Shown: positions 33,586 to 42,269 of the stretch, piece after piece | Position numbering within the stretch: the stretch's first letter is position 1 | How the letters are laid out: each line of letters begins with the position of its first letter | Origin: Chloroflexota bacterium | GTDB taxonomy: Bacteria > Chloroflexota > Anaerolineae > Anaerolineales > Anaerolineaceae | Assembly: GCA_023381565.1 (NCBI GenBank) | Contig: JAMCRR010000035.1 | Location: 87,034 to 151,033 of the forward strand | DNA length: 64,000 nucleotides | Direction of reading: 5' to 3' | Notes under the pieces: generated by a model | The model's database searches: none | Seen by the model: the letters and a program-made list of their open reading frames with translations, nothing else | Told to the model about the DNA's origin: nothing | Translations under genes and position numbers: made by a program

Positions 33586-36500
33586 TTAATTGGGACCTAA
33601 CTTTTCCAGAATCTCTTGATCGGATGGCTCGCTGCCAGGAACCATCAAGGGGTGCACGAGCACCGGTTCCAGCTCGGCCACGTCCTCGCTGTAGCCCAGC
33701 TTGGCAATCGCCATCTGCCGCGGAATACGTGCCAGGTAGCGCTTGTACTCGGTGTTGACCACGCCCTTCTCGCTGCGCCCGATATGCGCCATGATCAGGT
33801 CGCGGTCGAGGGGGTATTTGGTTTGAAAGAAAAAGCCATTATTGCAGGAGGAGAGGATCCCAGGCGGAATGGCGCTGACGGTCTGAGCGAGCAGGTGCAG
33901 GAAGATCTTGTACTTGCGCCCATCCCGCCAGAAGGTCTGGAAAACCTCGCTGACCTGCTCGTTGTTTCCAGCTGAGGCATTATTATCCGCTGCAGCCCCA
34001 CTCACCCCATTCAAGACTTTATTCGCTTCTTCGAAGAAAATTTGCATAGGCGGAAACTTCGCTCCTGCCAAACTTTCCCGCCGGCGAACAACGCTGTCGA
34101 AATACAGCACGCTTGAAAGCAGTGCCAGAAGAGCCGCCTTGGGGTATTCATCCATCTCCGCCCCACCTTCAACGATCAGCAGACCCCAGGGATCATCCTT
34201 TGGCCCAAGCAGCCCCAGATCTTCCACCGGCAGGCTCTCCGGACCGGCGCCGTATTGCCAGGCCATCTGGCCTTCGGCAAACTGCTCTACCCGCAGCAGC
34301 ACTCCTTCCAGGCTGGCCCGGCTGGCCTGGTCGCCCTTGGGCAGAGCCGCATAAAAATTCTTCAGCCGATCGACCCACATGCGCACGTCCGCCTGCTGGC
34401 TGCGGAAGACCGCCAGCGCTTGCAGCTCGCCGGGCTGCAGGTCGATAAGGGCCTGGCCGATTGAAGCGGTTCCGGGTGCATGATTTTGCTCCCGCCACTC
34501 CTGAATCACCTCGACCTCCACGCTGTTTTGAAGCCTGCCCCAGGTTTGATGATTGAACACCTCTGGATCGCTGGTCAATATTCCCAGGTTGGTGTACACC
34601 TGGGTCAAAGCGCGGCGCAGGAAACCGAGCTGCCGCGGCCCCATCCGCCCGGCGTTGGCGAAGAGCTCACTCACCAGCGTGCGGTAGCGGCCGGGATAGG
34701 AGCGCCGGGGGACTTTGAGAATGTTCCAGCGCAGTGGCCTTGGCGCGCCAGGGTAAAGCTGGCGGATGTCCACCCGTCCCTCCAGTCCGGACCAGTTCAG
34801 CGCCCGCCGCCAGCCTTGGCCGAAATCCAGCACCACGCTGCGAAAATGCCACTGGCGGGTGGTCTCGTAAGCCAGGCGTTCAGCAGCAACGCTTTTACCA
34901 AAACCGGTGTCCCCGCAGAAGGCGGTGTGGAAGTGGCGCTCGAAGGTCAGGCGCAGCGGGGTATGGGTCAACTGCCCGGTCTCGCTGCTCCACTGCCAGC
35001 CGAGCACCACATCGCCAGACATATCCGGACGGAACGCAAAATCAGGGGTAGATTCCTGGACCGTTAGTGCAGTGCCTTGCTCGAACATGCCGGGAGCGGT
35101 ATAGGCTGCCAACTGGAGCATGGTCAGGAGTGTCGAGTCCATGTAACCGCTGAGAACTTCGGGTACGGTCTCTACGCGAGTAGAAGGAGTAAAGGCCTGG
35201 GCGTGTTTACCGATGTACTCGCTTTCTGGTTTTGTTAAATCGCGGGTCTGCACGCCGGTGATCACATCTTCCGTCCCATGAAAAGCTTCCGGGATCAGGC
35301 CCATTAGGGCCTGTTTTCCCTGCTCGGTGCGAGCCATGGCATAGACGTCGGTGTAGTAGGCTCCCTCCTTGCTGGCCAGGTTGAGCAGGCCTTGCTGCTG
35401 GCGCAGGATCTGGGTGACCAGGATAGCCGGGTCGAACTGCCACTGGTAGCTGTTGTGAGCCGAAAGCGAAGGCGCGATCCCGACCGTCAGCCCGGTGGAG
35501 GCCGCCTGGCCGATGGCCTGCCCGGTGGAGGTGGAATTCATCTGGCTGTCACCGGTGCTGGAAGTGTTTGCCTGTCCTTTGGTGTCCGCCTGGCTGGTGG
35601 TGTCCGCCTGCGAGGTAGTATGGCTGCCAAAGGTTCCTGAAGCTTCCGAGTGCGTGGTAGTCGTCATATTTGTGACGGTCGTGCCCTGGCTGACCGTGTC
35701 CGCCTGGCTGTTGGTCACGGCATGGCTGGTGGTGTCTGAATGGCCGGTCATACTGGATTCGGACGCCATACTGGAGGTGGTATCGGCGTTCCCCCAACCG
35801 ACGTTGCCGCCGATCCCCACCCCACCCGGCTGGATGCCGCCGCGCAGGCCCCAATCGAAGCTGTTCGAATGGCTGCTGCCTGCGCCCTGCGAGGAGACGT
35901 GGCCAGAGCTGTCGGTCGAGGCGGTGCCATTGGTAACCGCCTGGCCAACGGTGTGCGCCGTGCCCTGCGAAACGGACTGACCGCTAGAATGCGAGACTGA
36001 ATCGCCCACCATATGCGACCAGCCGCTGGTATCCGCCGAGCCGGTGGTGTGGGCGCTGCCATCTGTATGCGCCTGGCTGTCGGTGTGGGCTAGCCCGGTG
36101 CTGTGGGCCGTGCCTTGACTCTCACCAAACCCCTGGGTGGCGGATTGCGCCAGCAGGCCGGAAAGCAGAGCCGGCAGGCTGACCCCAAAGGTGATCCCGC
36201 GCACCCCGTTCTGCCAGGCAGCCCAGGTGGAGGTATTTTCGGCCAGGCCGGCGAGCATTTCGGTGATCGCCCCCAGACTGACAGGGGAAGTCAGCACCAG
36301 GAACAGGAACTCCTCCTTCAGATCGCTCATGCCGCGGAACAGGATCTCGTTCTGCTGCAGGGTGTAATTTTGAGCTGTAGGGCCCGCTTCAACCAACGGG
36401 TTATGGACGATGCCTCCATTGCCACCGCGAGCATTCTCCCGAGGGTCAGAATGGCCAACGGTGAGCAACACGTGGTTCATGTCGTGGAAGCTCAGGAAGA

Positions 36501-37038
36501 TCCATTCTGCCAGCCGGGCCGTGAGGGGCTGCAGGCGGATCTGACGGTAGGCTCCGCTCATCACCCCTTTGAGCGCTGCCAGGCTACGCCGGGACTGGGC
36601 GCAGGCTTCTTCCAGCGTGGACGCAAAGGCCGATACCCCGTAGCATTGGACGATCCCGACCGGCGACTGGCGGTTGTCAAAGATACCCGCTGCCAGATAT
36701 AAAAAGCTGACCTTCGATCCATATAGCCCGCGCAGCACGGTGCGCATCTTTTGCAGCAGGCCCGGATCAGAACGGGCTTCCAGAGGCAGAAAAGTGAGCT
36801 GCAGCAGGCGCACGACGCGGTACCCAGCGTAATCCCGGTTATTCTCGGTTTCACGCAGCCGATACCACAGGTAGTCTAGCTCATCCTTCCCTTCGACAAA
36901 GCACACTCCCGATTGCTCCACCTCCAGGTCGGCGGGAATTTCTGGGATATCTATTCGCCTGGGTCTCAGCCAGCCGGCCCAGCCTGGCAGCCAGTCGCCA
37001 ATGTTGCGGATGGAGGGGAAGAATTTGTTCCTATTCAT
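33586..37038 (-). CDS. VirB4/HerA-like conjugative-type ATPase with a long Ser/Thr/His repeat insert
   Basis: 1150 residues. N-terminal domain (about 1-290) of VirB4/TraC flavour. Then about 215 residues of low-complexity repeats (about 300-515), a middle region (about 520-690), and a RecA-like core with Walker A CGDTGFGKS (about 708-716), a following VLDFGQGW, and acidic strands LLIVEGGAEMDE and IFFEEANKVL as Walker B candidates. A late GFFFQTKYPLDRDLI sensor-like stretch is present. ATPases of this group drive type IV secretion and DNA translocation. Here it stands between Tad genes and an SSB-like gene. It is not a normal Tad component. Confidence 0.75.
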   Translation of the reverse strand: MNRNKFFPSIRNIGDWLPGWAGWLRPRRIDIPEIPADLEVEQSGVCFVEGKDELDYLWYRLRETENNRDYAGYRVVRLLQLTFLPLEARSDPGLLQKMRTVLRGLYGSKVSFLYLAAGIFDNRQSPVGIVQCYGVSAFASTLEEACAQSRRSLAALKGVMSGAYRQIRLQPLTARLAEWIFLSFHDMNHVLLTVGHSDPRENARGGNGGIVHNPLVEAGPTAQNYTLQQNEILFRGMSDLKEEFLFLVLTSPVSLGAITEMLAGLAENTSTWAAWQNGVRGITFGVSLPALLSGLLAQSATQGFGESQGTAHSTGLAHTDSQAHTDGSAHTTGSADTSGWSHMVGDSVSHSSGQSVSQGTAHTVGQAVTNGTASTDSSGHVSSQGAGSSHSNSFDWGLRGGIQPGGVGIGGNVGWGNADTTSSMASESSMTGHSDTTSHAVTNSQADTVSQGTTVTNMTTTTHSEASGTFGSHTTSQADTTSQADTKGQANTSSTGDSQMNSTSTGQAIGQAASTGLTVGIAPSLSAHNSYQWQFDPAILVTQILRQQQGLLNLASKEGAYYTDVYAMARTEQGKQALMGLIPEAFHGTEDVITGVQTRDLTKPESEYIGKHAQAFTPSTRVETVPEVLSGYMDSTLLTMLQLAAYTAPGMFEQGTALTVQESTPDFAFRPDMSGDVVLGWQWSSETGQLTHTPLRLTFERHFHTAFCGDTGFGKSVAAERLAYETTRQWHFRSVVLDFGQGWRRALNWSGLEGRVDIRQLYPGAPRPLRWNILKVPRRSYPGRYRTLVSELFANAGRMGPRQLGFLRRALTQVYTNLGILTSDPEVFNHQTWGRLQNSVEVEVIQEWREQNHAPGTASIGQALIDLQPGELQALAVFRSQQADVRMWVDRLKNFYAALPKGDQASRASLEGVLLRVEQFAEGQMAWQYGAGPESLPVEDLGLLGPKDDPWGLLIVEGGAEMDEYPKAALLALLSSVLYFDSVVRRRESLAGAKFPPMQIFFEEANKVLNGVSGAAADNNASAGNNEQVSEVFQTFWRDGRKYKIFLHLLAQTVSAIPPGILSSCNNGFFFQTKYPLDRDLIMAHIGRSEKGVVNTEYKRYLARIPRQMAIAKLGYSEDVAELEPVLVHPLMVPGSEPSDQEILEKLGPN
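35490..36141 (-). repeat. Degenerate short-period repeats inside the VirB4-like gene
   Basis: DNA for residues about 300-515. The protein is almost only Ser, Thr, Gly, Ala, His, Asp, Gln and Asn, with small units such as SQADT, GTAHT and GSAHT recurring. A Gly-rich block with Trp (about 394-416) sits in the middle. The codons vary, so the repetition is kept at protein level more than at DNA level. Confidence 0.7.
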
Positions 37039-37189
37039 TGCCTGACCGTCTTTTTTCTGATCATTTCTTGCGTGATCTTGATTTCAGACCCATACATTGC
37101 TTTTCCATTTGGTAAGGCTATAAGCTGCATCATCTTTGGTGATATTTCAGGCGCGCCCATGCCGCGCCTGATCGTGTCATCCAGGAAAC

Positions 37190-37414
37190 TTACTCGTGTT
37201 CCTGCATGGGAGGTTGGGAAGACCGTTTCCCGGGCAGGATGTTGATCGTGAGCGACGACCGCCGGCTCTCTTCCAAGTGCTGGAAGAAGCGCTCGACGTT
37301 TTCCAGGGTCTTCAACGAGGTGAAGATGCCCATGGCCAGCGTCAATACGGCAGCCACGCCCATGATCCCAACCACGACCGGCAAAGCCAGCTTTCCAAGC
37401 GTGTAAACGTCCAT
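37190..37414 (-). CDS. Small single-TM protein of the secretion operon
   Basis: 74 residues. One hydrophobic helix (about 9-33), then a cytoplasmic helix with charged residues (LKTLENVERFFQHLEESRRSS) and a Pro/Glu tail. No family recognised. Located between two membrane-protein genes of the same operon. Confidence 0.55.
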   Translation of the reverse strand: MDVYTLGKLALPVVVGIMGVAAVLTLAMGIFTSLKTLENVERFFQHLEESRRSSLTINILPGKRSSQPPMQEHE

Positions 37415-37594
37415 TCATCCTCCGTGTGTACAACCAGCCAACGTATGGGGATTGGTTTCCAACGTACGGTTTTCCAGCCGACGTTGGTGTCGCTCGCGAT
37501 GTCCAAAGGACGCGCAGAGCAACACACACCCGGAGGGAAGCGTCTTTCCTTCCCACCCAGGCATGTGGCGCTCTGCCGGAGCAACGGATACCAA

Positions 37595-38284
37595 TCACTT
37601 TGAGCCTCGCATTCTCAGGGCGCGCAGCATGTCCTGCGCAGTCGCCAGGGGGTTGACGATCGACATCGGGTTGATAAAGACCTGCTGCACCAGCATCGAG
37701 AAATAACCCAGGGGAACCACCAGCCACAACGCCCAAAGCAGGATAGTGGTCACGTTGCCGCGCGTGCTGGCGATCACCGTGGCGGCGCTTTCCGAAGAGC
37801 CAATCAGCGCTGCCCACTGCTCCGCCGTCAGATGACTGGTGTAGCCCAGGTAGATGCGGCTGCCGATCACTGCCAGGGCATACATGGCGATGCCGGCCTT
37901 GACATACCACAGCAGGGGCTGGCGTTGGACAGCCAGGGTCAGCACTGCCGCTAGCCCGGTTATCCACATGACAGCCCCGATCCAGGGCACCGGCGCGCCC
38001 ATGTCCCATTGGGCGATCAGCCAGGCGGCAACCACGATCCCGGTCATGATTTGAGCTGTGCGCGGGGTTGGCCCAATGGGGGCGTTCTCCTCGTGGCGGC
38101 CAGGCCGGCTGCCAGCCTGAGCCTGGGCCTGGGCATCCGGCAGCAGAGCGATCACCAGAGCGCAGGCCAGGCTGACCAGGGCTGCCGAATGTGCTTCCAG
38201 TCCGTACAGGATGACCAGCACACCGTTCGCCAGGTAGACCGGCAGGTCGGTAATGAGAATACCTAACTGGTTCAGGATAGTCAT
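37595..38284 (-). CDS. Polytopic membrane protein of the secretion operon
   Basis: 229 residues, about six membrane helices (about 12-32, 36-52, 80-98, 103-122, 128-148, 180-205). A Gln/Ala-rich loop lies at about 52-60. No family is recognised; the place beside a VirB4-like ATPase recalls TrbL/VirB6-type channel proteins, but no motif supports this. Its start overlaps the stop of the preceding gene by 4 bp. A 180-bp gap with no gene follows (37415-37594). Confidence 0.5.
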   Translation of the reverse strand: MTILNQLGILITDLPVYLANGVLVILYGLEAHSAALVSLACALVIALLPDAQAQAQAGSRPGRHEENAPIGPTPRTAQIMTGIVVAAWLIAQWDMGAPVPWIGAVMWITGLAAVLTLAVQRQPLLWYVKAGIAMYALAVIGSRIYLGYTSHLTAEQWAALIGSSESAATVIASTRGNVTTILLWALWLVVPLGYFSMLVQQVFINPMSIVNPLATAQDMLRALRMRGSK

Positions 38285-39636
38285 GGCGCGCCTGCCGGGA
38301 GTAAGGTCACAAGGGTGACGTAGATCTGGGCTGCATTCTGGGCAGATAGCACCCTGGGCTGAGTGATGGGAATGGTGACGCCCTTCCAGGTGAAGCTCGT
38401 GCCGGCAGTGGAAACATACATCCTCAGGTCAAAGGTGCCCGGGTCTGCGAAGGGTACACTGGTAGCCAGAGCTTTGGCCGAGCAAATGTTGTCGCCCCCG
38501 CAGCCAATGGTTGCTTGGACTTTACCCGGAACCAGGTTGAACTGCGGGTTGTGGATGTAGGCCTGGTAGTATTTCCCGGCCAGGTCGTTCAGGATCCAGG
38601 ACTGGCTCTCCGGATTGAGCTGGGCGGTAGCCTGCACCGATGTAATCTTTTCCGGCAGGACTTCGACGTGCTTCACGCAGCGGATCTTCCCATCCACGAC
38701 CTGGTAGGCCGGGTTACCCTCCATGGACGGATCCCAATGGTTTCCGTACTTGCTCCCCGGACCAGGGCAGCCCCCGCTTTTACCCGCTGAAGTAGTGGAG
38801 CAGGTGGGCGGGTCTTGCACCTGCTCGTACCAGGTCAGAACCACCGGCGGGATGCTGACCGAGGCCTGGATATCCGCTCCCCGTCTGGCCGGGTCTTGTC
38901 CGACGACTAAGGGGTGATCCGGGGCAATTTTCTGGATGGCCAATGTGGGTGGGTTTTGGGCAATCGTGGCCGCCGGGCAAAGCGAGGGCTTGGGCAGACA
39001 GCTCCCATTCGGGCAGTGAGCGAGCAGCCCGGCGCAGCCGCCAGGGATATTGGCGCAGTCAGCCACGCCGTTGAGGTAGAGCAGTAGAGCGTTGACCAGA
39101 AAGCCGCTGTCCCACGACATTTTGAACAGCTCACCCAGGAAGTTGAAGTTGATGAAGGACCAGATGTTTTCCTTGCCATCGATGACCGCCTGGAAGAACT
39201 GGCGCGGATCAACATAACCAAGGCTGGCTAATTTAGCCTTCTGCTCAGGAGACAGGGAGTTGCCGATTAATAGTGTCAGGATCGATGCTCCATCGCCCAG
39301 CATGCTCTGGGCGTTGTTCAGTCCGCTTTCCTGCGGGTGAATGGCCATAAAAAACAGGGTGACCGGGTCGGGCAGGACCAGGATATTCCCGCTTGGCGTC
39401 TCGTAGCGGTGAAAGGTGGCGTTCTGGTGCACCACCATTCCCCCCGGCAGGGTCACGTCCATCCAGGTTGCCGGATTGCTGGTGTTGCCCAGGTCGACCA
39501 GCTTGCTCCACTGGATGGTGCCGTCCGGGTTGAGGATTTCCGACCAGGGGGAACCCCCGTCTGCCTTAACAGCCGCTACGGGAGCAACCAGGAAGGCAAG
39601 GAATGCAATCAGGAAAAGGAAGCGCATTGCCTTCAT
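38281..39636 (-). CDS. Secreted protein of the secretion operon, unknown family
   Basis: 451 residues from ATG 39636, which overlaps the stop of the preceding gene (ATGA); a longer upstream frame is a shadow of that gene. Signal peptide (about 1-27). The mature protein has many Pro and Cys (several CPxG pairs at about 215-240 and 300-315) and a strand-rich C-terminal part. No membrane anchor is obvious. It could be a surface or channel component of the machine. Confidence 0.55.
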   Translation of the reverse strand: MKAMRFLFLIAFLAFLVAPVAAVKADGGSPWSEILNPDGTIQWSKLVDLGNTSNPATWMDVTLPGGMVVHQNATFHRYETPSGNILVLPDPVTLFFMAIHPQESGLNNAQSMLGDGASILTLLIGNSLSPEQKAKLASLGYVDPRQFFQAVIDGKENIWSFINFNFLGELFKMSWDSGFLVNALLLYLNGVADCANIPGGCAGLLAHCPNGSCLPKPSLCPAATIAQNPPTLAIQKIAPDHPLVVGQDPARRGADIQASVSIPPVVLTWYEQVQDPPTCSTTSAGKSGGCPGPGSKYGNHWDPSMEGNPAYQVVDGKIRCVKHVEVLPEKITSVQATAQLNPESQSWILNDLAGKYYQAYIHNPQFNLVPGKVQATIGCGGDNICSAKALATSVPFADPGTFDLRMYVSTAGTSFTWKGVTIPITQPRVLSAQNAAQIYVTLVTLLPAGAP

Positions 39637-40223
39637 GGCTGGCCTACCTTCTTCCCCAGGGCATTCGCTTCGTCCTCGGTGAGGAAGCGCTCGAATTTCC
39701 AGGCTCCGTTTTCCCGAGCCACCAGGGCCAGGGCTGTGAAGCTGGTATGGGGCTGTTTCTGCATTGGCCAGGGTGCTGAAAGCTGGATGCCCAGTTTCCA
39801 CACCTGCTGGGGGACGTTGCCCAATGGGTTGACCTGATCGACCTCTTTTCCCTGCGCCGCTACCTTGACCGTAGTGTTTATTTTGGCCGCCTCCAATTGA
39901 GGCCACATGGCTGGAACGAAAACGTTCTGATCCATGGCGCAGCCCGTGCTCGTGCTGGCCGCGCACAGCTGGTCGAGCCAGGCCTGCTTCCCCTTTTGGT
40001 AATCCACGCTGTAAAAAGCCTGCGCGCCTTCTAAAGCGGCTGCCTGGGCCGGCTGGTCGGCGTCCGGAGTGTTGGATGAGGCAGTGGGAACAGCTTGCTG
40101 AGCCGCCTCCTGCCCGGGTAGAAAACGGCGTAAGGCGTAAAAGCCAAAGCCAACCGCAGCTAGCAAGATAATAACCAGGAGCCAGAGGAACAAATGCTTT
40201 TTTGAAACCGTGATTTCATTCAT
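39633..40223 (-). CDS. Single-TM protein with extracytoplasmic NTF2-like domain
   Basis: 196 residues from ATG 40223. Membrane helix at about 12-32, a Pro/Ala/Gln linker, and an outside domain (about 65-190) with AFYSVDYQKGKQAWLDQLCAAST and an even spread of strands. This topology and size recall VirB8/TcpC-like conjugation proteins with an NTF2-like fold, but the match is by eye only. ATGA coupling to the secreted protein downstream. Confidence 0.5.
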   Translation of the reverse strand: MNEITVSKKHLFLWLLVIILLAAVGFGFYALRRFLPGQEAAQQAVPTASSNTPDADQPAQAAALEGAQAFYSVDYQKGKQAWLDQLCAASTSTGCAMDQNVFVPAMWPQLEAAKINTTVKVAAQGKEVDQVNPLGNVPQQVWKLGIQLSAPWPMQKQPHTSFTALALVARENGAWKFERFLTEDEANALGKKVGQP

Positions 40224-40396
40224 GCCAGAACCTCCACGACCAGAGCGAATTAAATACTCGACCAGCGCGCATGCCTTCGAGCAGGCGCATCGTGTGGTGA
40301 TTGGAATTCCTACGGTAGCCGGTTGGTCCGGTAGACCCTTCCGGCAGAGGCCATCTCGCACGCGGGCAGGATGGCGTCGTATCTCAATTCAAGCGG

Positions 40397-40508
40397 TGGT
40401 ACAAACCTCCCTTAAGTCGTTACCCCGGTTTGTACCAGGTGCAAACCCGGTTTGTACCAGGGAGTTCGTACCAGCAGGGAGGGGTTTATACCAGGGGGTT
40501 CATACCAG
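40397..40508. repeat. Iteron-like repeat cluster GTTYRTACCAG
   Basis: Five direct copies on the plus strand (cores at 40428-40438, 40450-40460, 40464-40474, 40484-40494 and 40498-40508) and one inverted copy (40397-40407). Distances between copies are 22, 14, 20 and 14 bp. The last copies overlap the 3' end of the replication-relaxation-like gene; the rest is in the gap before the next gene. Likely multiple binding sites for one protein. Confidence 0.7.
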
Positions 40509-41781
40509 CCTCCCCTATAGAAAAGGAACGGTTTTGCCGGACATCCAGCCAGATTCCGCCATCCGCAGCGCGTTTGCCGGCCTGAAGATCGGCCAGGTTT
40601 GTCAAACAGCACTGCCCGGCCTGCCGGCCCAGGCTGAAGTTGATCTCGCTACGAATAGAGCGCATGCATGAGCGGTTGTCGCAGAAGACGTATATCTGCC
40701 CGCCGCTAGCCTGGAGAGCGTTGCGCCACTTGGCCTGGCGCTGTTCCTGGTTCTTGTTGGCCTCTACCTCGACCTCGATGAAGAGGGTTTTCCCATTGGC
40801 ATCGACTGCCACGAGATCAGGCCGGAACAAGCTGCTATCGGGCAGGTGAATGTCGGGCGGGAATGAATTGACCTGGTACTCCGCTTCGCGCAGTAGGGTG
40901 GCAGCTTGCAGGTTGAGCAGGGTGTGCTCTGGCGAAACGTGCCTGGCGAGCAGCGCATCGTATTCGTTTTGAACTGGATCGGCGCCTGTCACCAGCCAAT
41001 AGGCAAGGCGGCCGTACTCGGACAGTCGTACCAGGTCAGGGGTGCGCCCTCCGGCTTTCGCGCCGCTGTTATCCCAGGGGCGGAAAAGCTCGATCAGGTG
41101 CAGCCCCTCCAGGCGGTTGAACAGAGCTTGCAAACTTCCACCGGCTTTACGAATACCCAGCCGTTCCGCCGCCTGCAGCTCGACGAGTGGCCGACGCGCT
41201 AATCCGGTTTCTCCCAACAGGCGCAGGACAGCAGCGTCACGCTCGAAGGTTTCTGTTTTGCGCCAGGCTGCCATCCACTCCGGTTCAGGAGCGCCGTCTT
41301 TTCGGGGCAATTCTTCAGGATGATGCCCGTTCGGAGCAGGTTTTGGTGATTGGACTACAGAAACCTGCCGGAGTGCGGCGAGCTGATTGTTCAACCCGTC
41401 ACGTTCGTCTCGCAAGGCTTGCGTTTCAGCAGCCAGGCGGCGGTTTTCTGCTCTTAGTCGATCCATCTCGCCCTGGACGGTCAGGAGTTGGTTCTTTATC
41501 GCCTGCATGTTCTCGCCATTCCCGGCCTTTACGTCCTGAGATTTTCGCAAGCGGAAATTGATCTGCTGGTTGATGAGCTGGCTCAACTCGTCGACTTTCA
41601 GACTGTCCAGGGGTTGGCCGCTTTTCAGGCGCCGGTCGACCTCTTCGGGAGCGAAAGACTCCAGCAAGGACAACAGCGCCCGCTGCGCCTGCTGCCAGCG
41701 GTTTTCGGCCTGCTGGCGCAACTCAGCCTGCACACCCAGCAATTGGCGGAGCTGATCCACGGTTATTTCTTCGCCAGCCAT
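40486..41781 (-). CDS. Coiled-coil, winged-helix and nuclease-fold protein, replication-relaxation-like
   Basis: 431 residues. Long coiled coil (about 10-150), then a winged-helix region (RDAAVLRLLGETGLARRPLVELQ, about 182-245) with a conserved SPEHTLLNLQA. A C-terminal part LFRPDLVAVDANGKTLFIEVEVE looks like a PD-(D/E)xK-type core with altered last residue. This order (wing, His segment, Pro-Asp ... Glu-Val) is that of replication-relaxation family proteins on actinobacterial plasmids and integrative elements. The gene overlaps the neighbour at its 5' end, and an iteron cluster lies at its 3' end. Confidence 0.55.
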   Translation of the reverse strand: MAGEEITVDQLRQLLGVQAELRQQAENRWQQAQRALLSLLESFAPEEVDRRLKSGQPLDSLKVDELSQLINQQINFRLRKSQDVKAGNGENMQAIKNQLLTVQGEMDRLRAENRRLAAETQALRDERDGLNNQLAALRQVSVVQSPKPAPNGHHPEELPRKDGAPEPEWMAAWRKTETFERDAAVLRLLGETGLARRPLVELQAAERLGIRKAGGSLQALFNRLEGLHLIELFRPWDNSGAKAGGRTPDLVRLSEYGRLAYWLVTGADPVQNEYDALLARHVSPEHTLLNLQAATLLREAEYQVNSFPPDIHLPDSSLFRPDLVAVDANGKTLFIEVEVEANKNQEQRQAKWRNALQASGGQIYVFCDNRSCMRSIRSEINFSLGRQAGQCCLTNLADLQAGKRAADGGIWLDVRQNRSFSIGEAGMNPLV

Positions 41782-42269
41782 TTGCTTTCCTCCAGGGTTT
41801 TCAACTGCTGCCGGGCCTGCACAAGCCCATTTTCGGCTGCCGTCCGGTTTGCCTCCTGCGGCAAGCTGACCCAGCGCAGTGCCAATCGGGCCGCTTCAAG
41901 ATAGGCAGAGGCCGTGCCGGCAGCAGCTCCCCGCAGCCCGTCCAGGGCCGGTGGGGCCGACTGCACGTCGATCTCCTGGGCGATACGCAGGGCATGTTCG
42001 AAAGCAGTCTGCGCTTGCCTGGATTGGGTGAAGAGATCCGAGTTTTGTCCTGCCAGGAGAGCGGCAATCTCCCCATCCAGCAACTGCATATTGGTCGTAG
42101 CGTTGCTCATGGATAGCCGGTAGTTCTCCAACGCTTTGACATCGGGTAGGAGCAGGAAAGGCTGCCCCAGAGCGTCACGCGGCGAGGACAATGCTCCCAC
42201 TATCGTTAGGATTAACGCCAACGGAAGTAAAAGGCAGGTCAAGGAAATGTGCAGGGTGCGGTCATCCAT
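41763..42269 (-). CDS. Secreted or membrane-anchored helical protein
   Basis: 168 residues from ATG 42269. A signal or anchor helix at about 5-28 is followed by a helical Ala/Gln/Leu-rich outside domain (about 40-165). No family recognised. It overlaps both neighbours in the operon. Confidence 0.55.
   Translation of the reverse strand: MDDRTLHISLTCLLLPLALILTIVGALSSPRDALGQPFLLLPDVKALENYRLSMSNATTNMQLLDGEIAALLAGQNSDLFTQSRQAQTAFEHALRIAQEIDVQSAPPALDGLRGAAAGTASAYLEAARLALRWVSLPQEANRTAAENGLVQARQQLKTLEESKWLAKK

Noticed and set aside
36103-36702. 199-codon plus-strand open frame opposite the VirB4-like gene
   Set aside because: Shadow frame of a long GC-rich gene, with no ribosome site and no recognisable domain.
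37415-37594. Possible small gene or regulatory repeats in the gap between two membrane-protein genes
   Set aside because: Two CCAACGTAYGG-like words are present, but too few and irregular to support a site.
40210-40671. 153-codon plus-strand open frame over the iteron region
   Set aside because: It runs across the iteron repeats and the 3' end of a well-supported minus-strand gene, with an Arg/Pro-rich translation and no domain.
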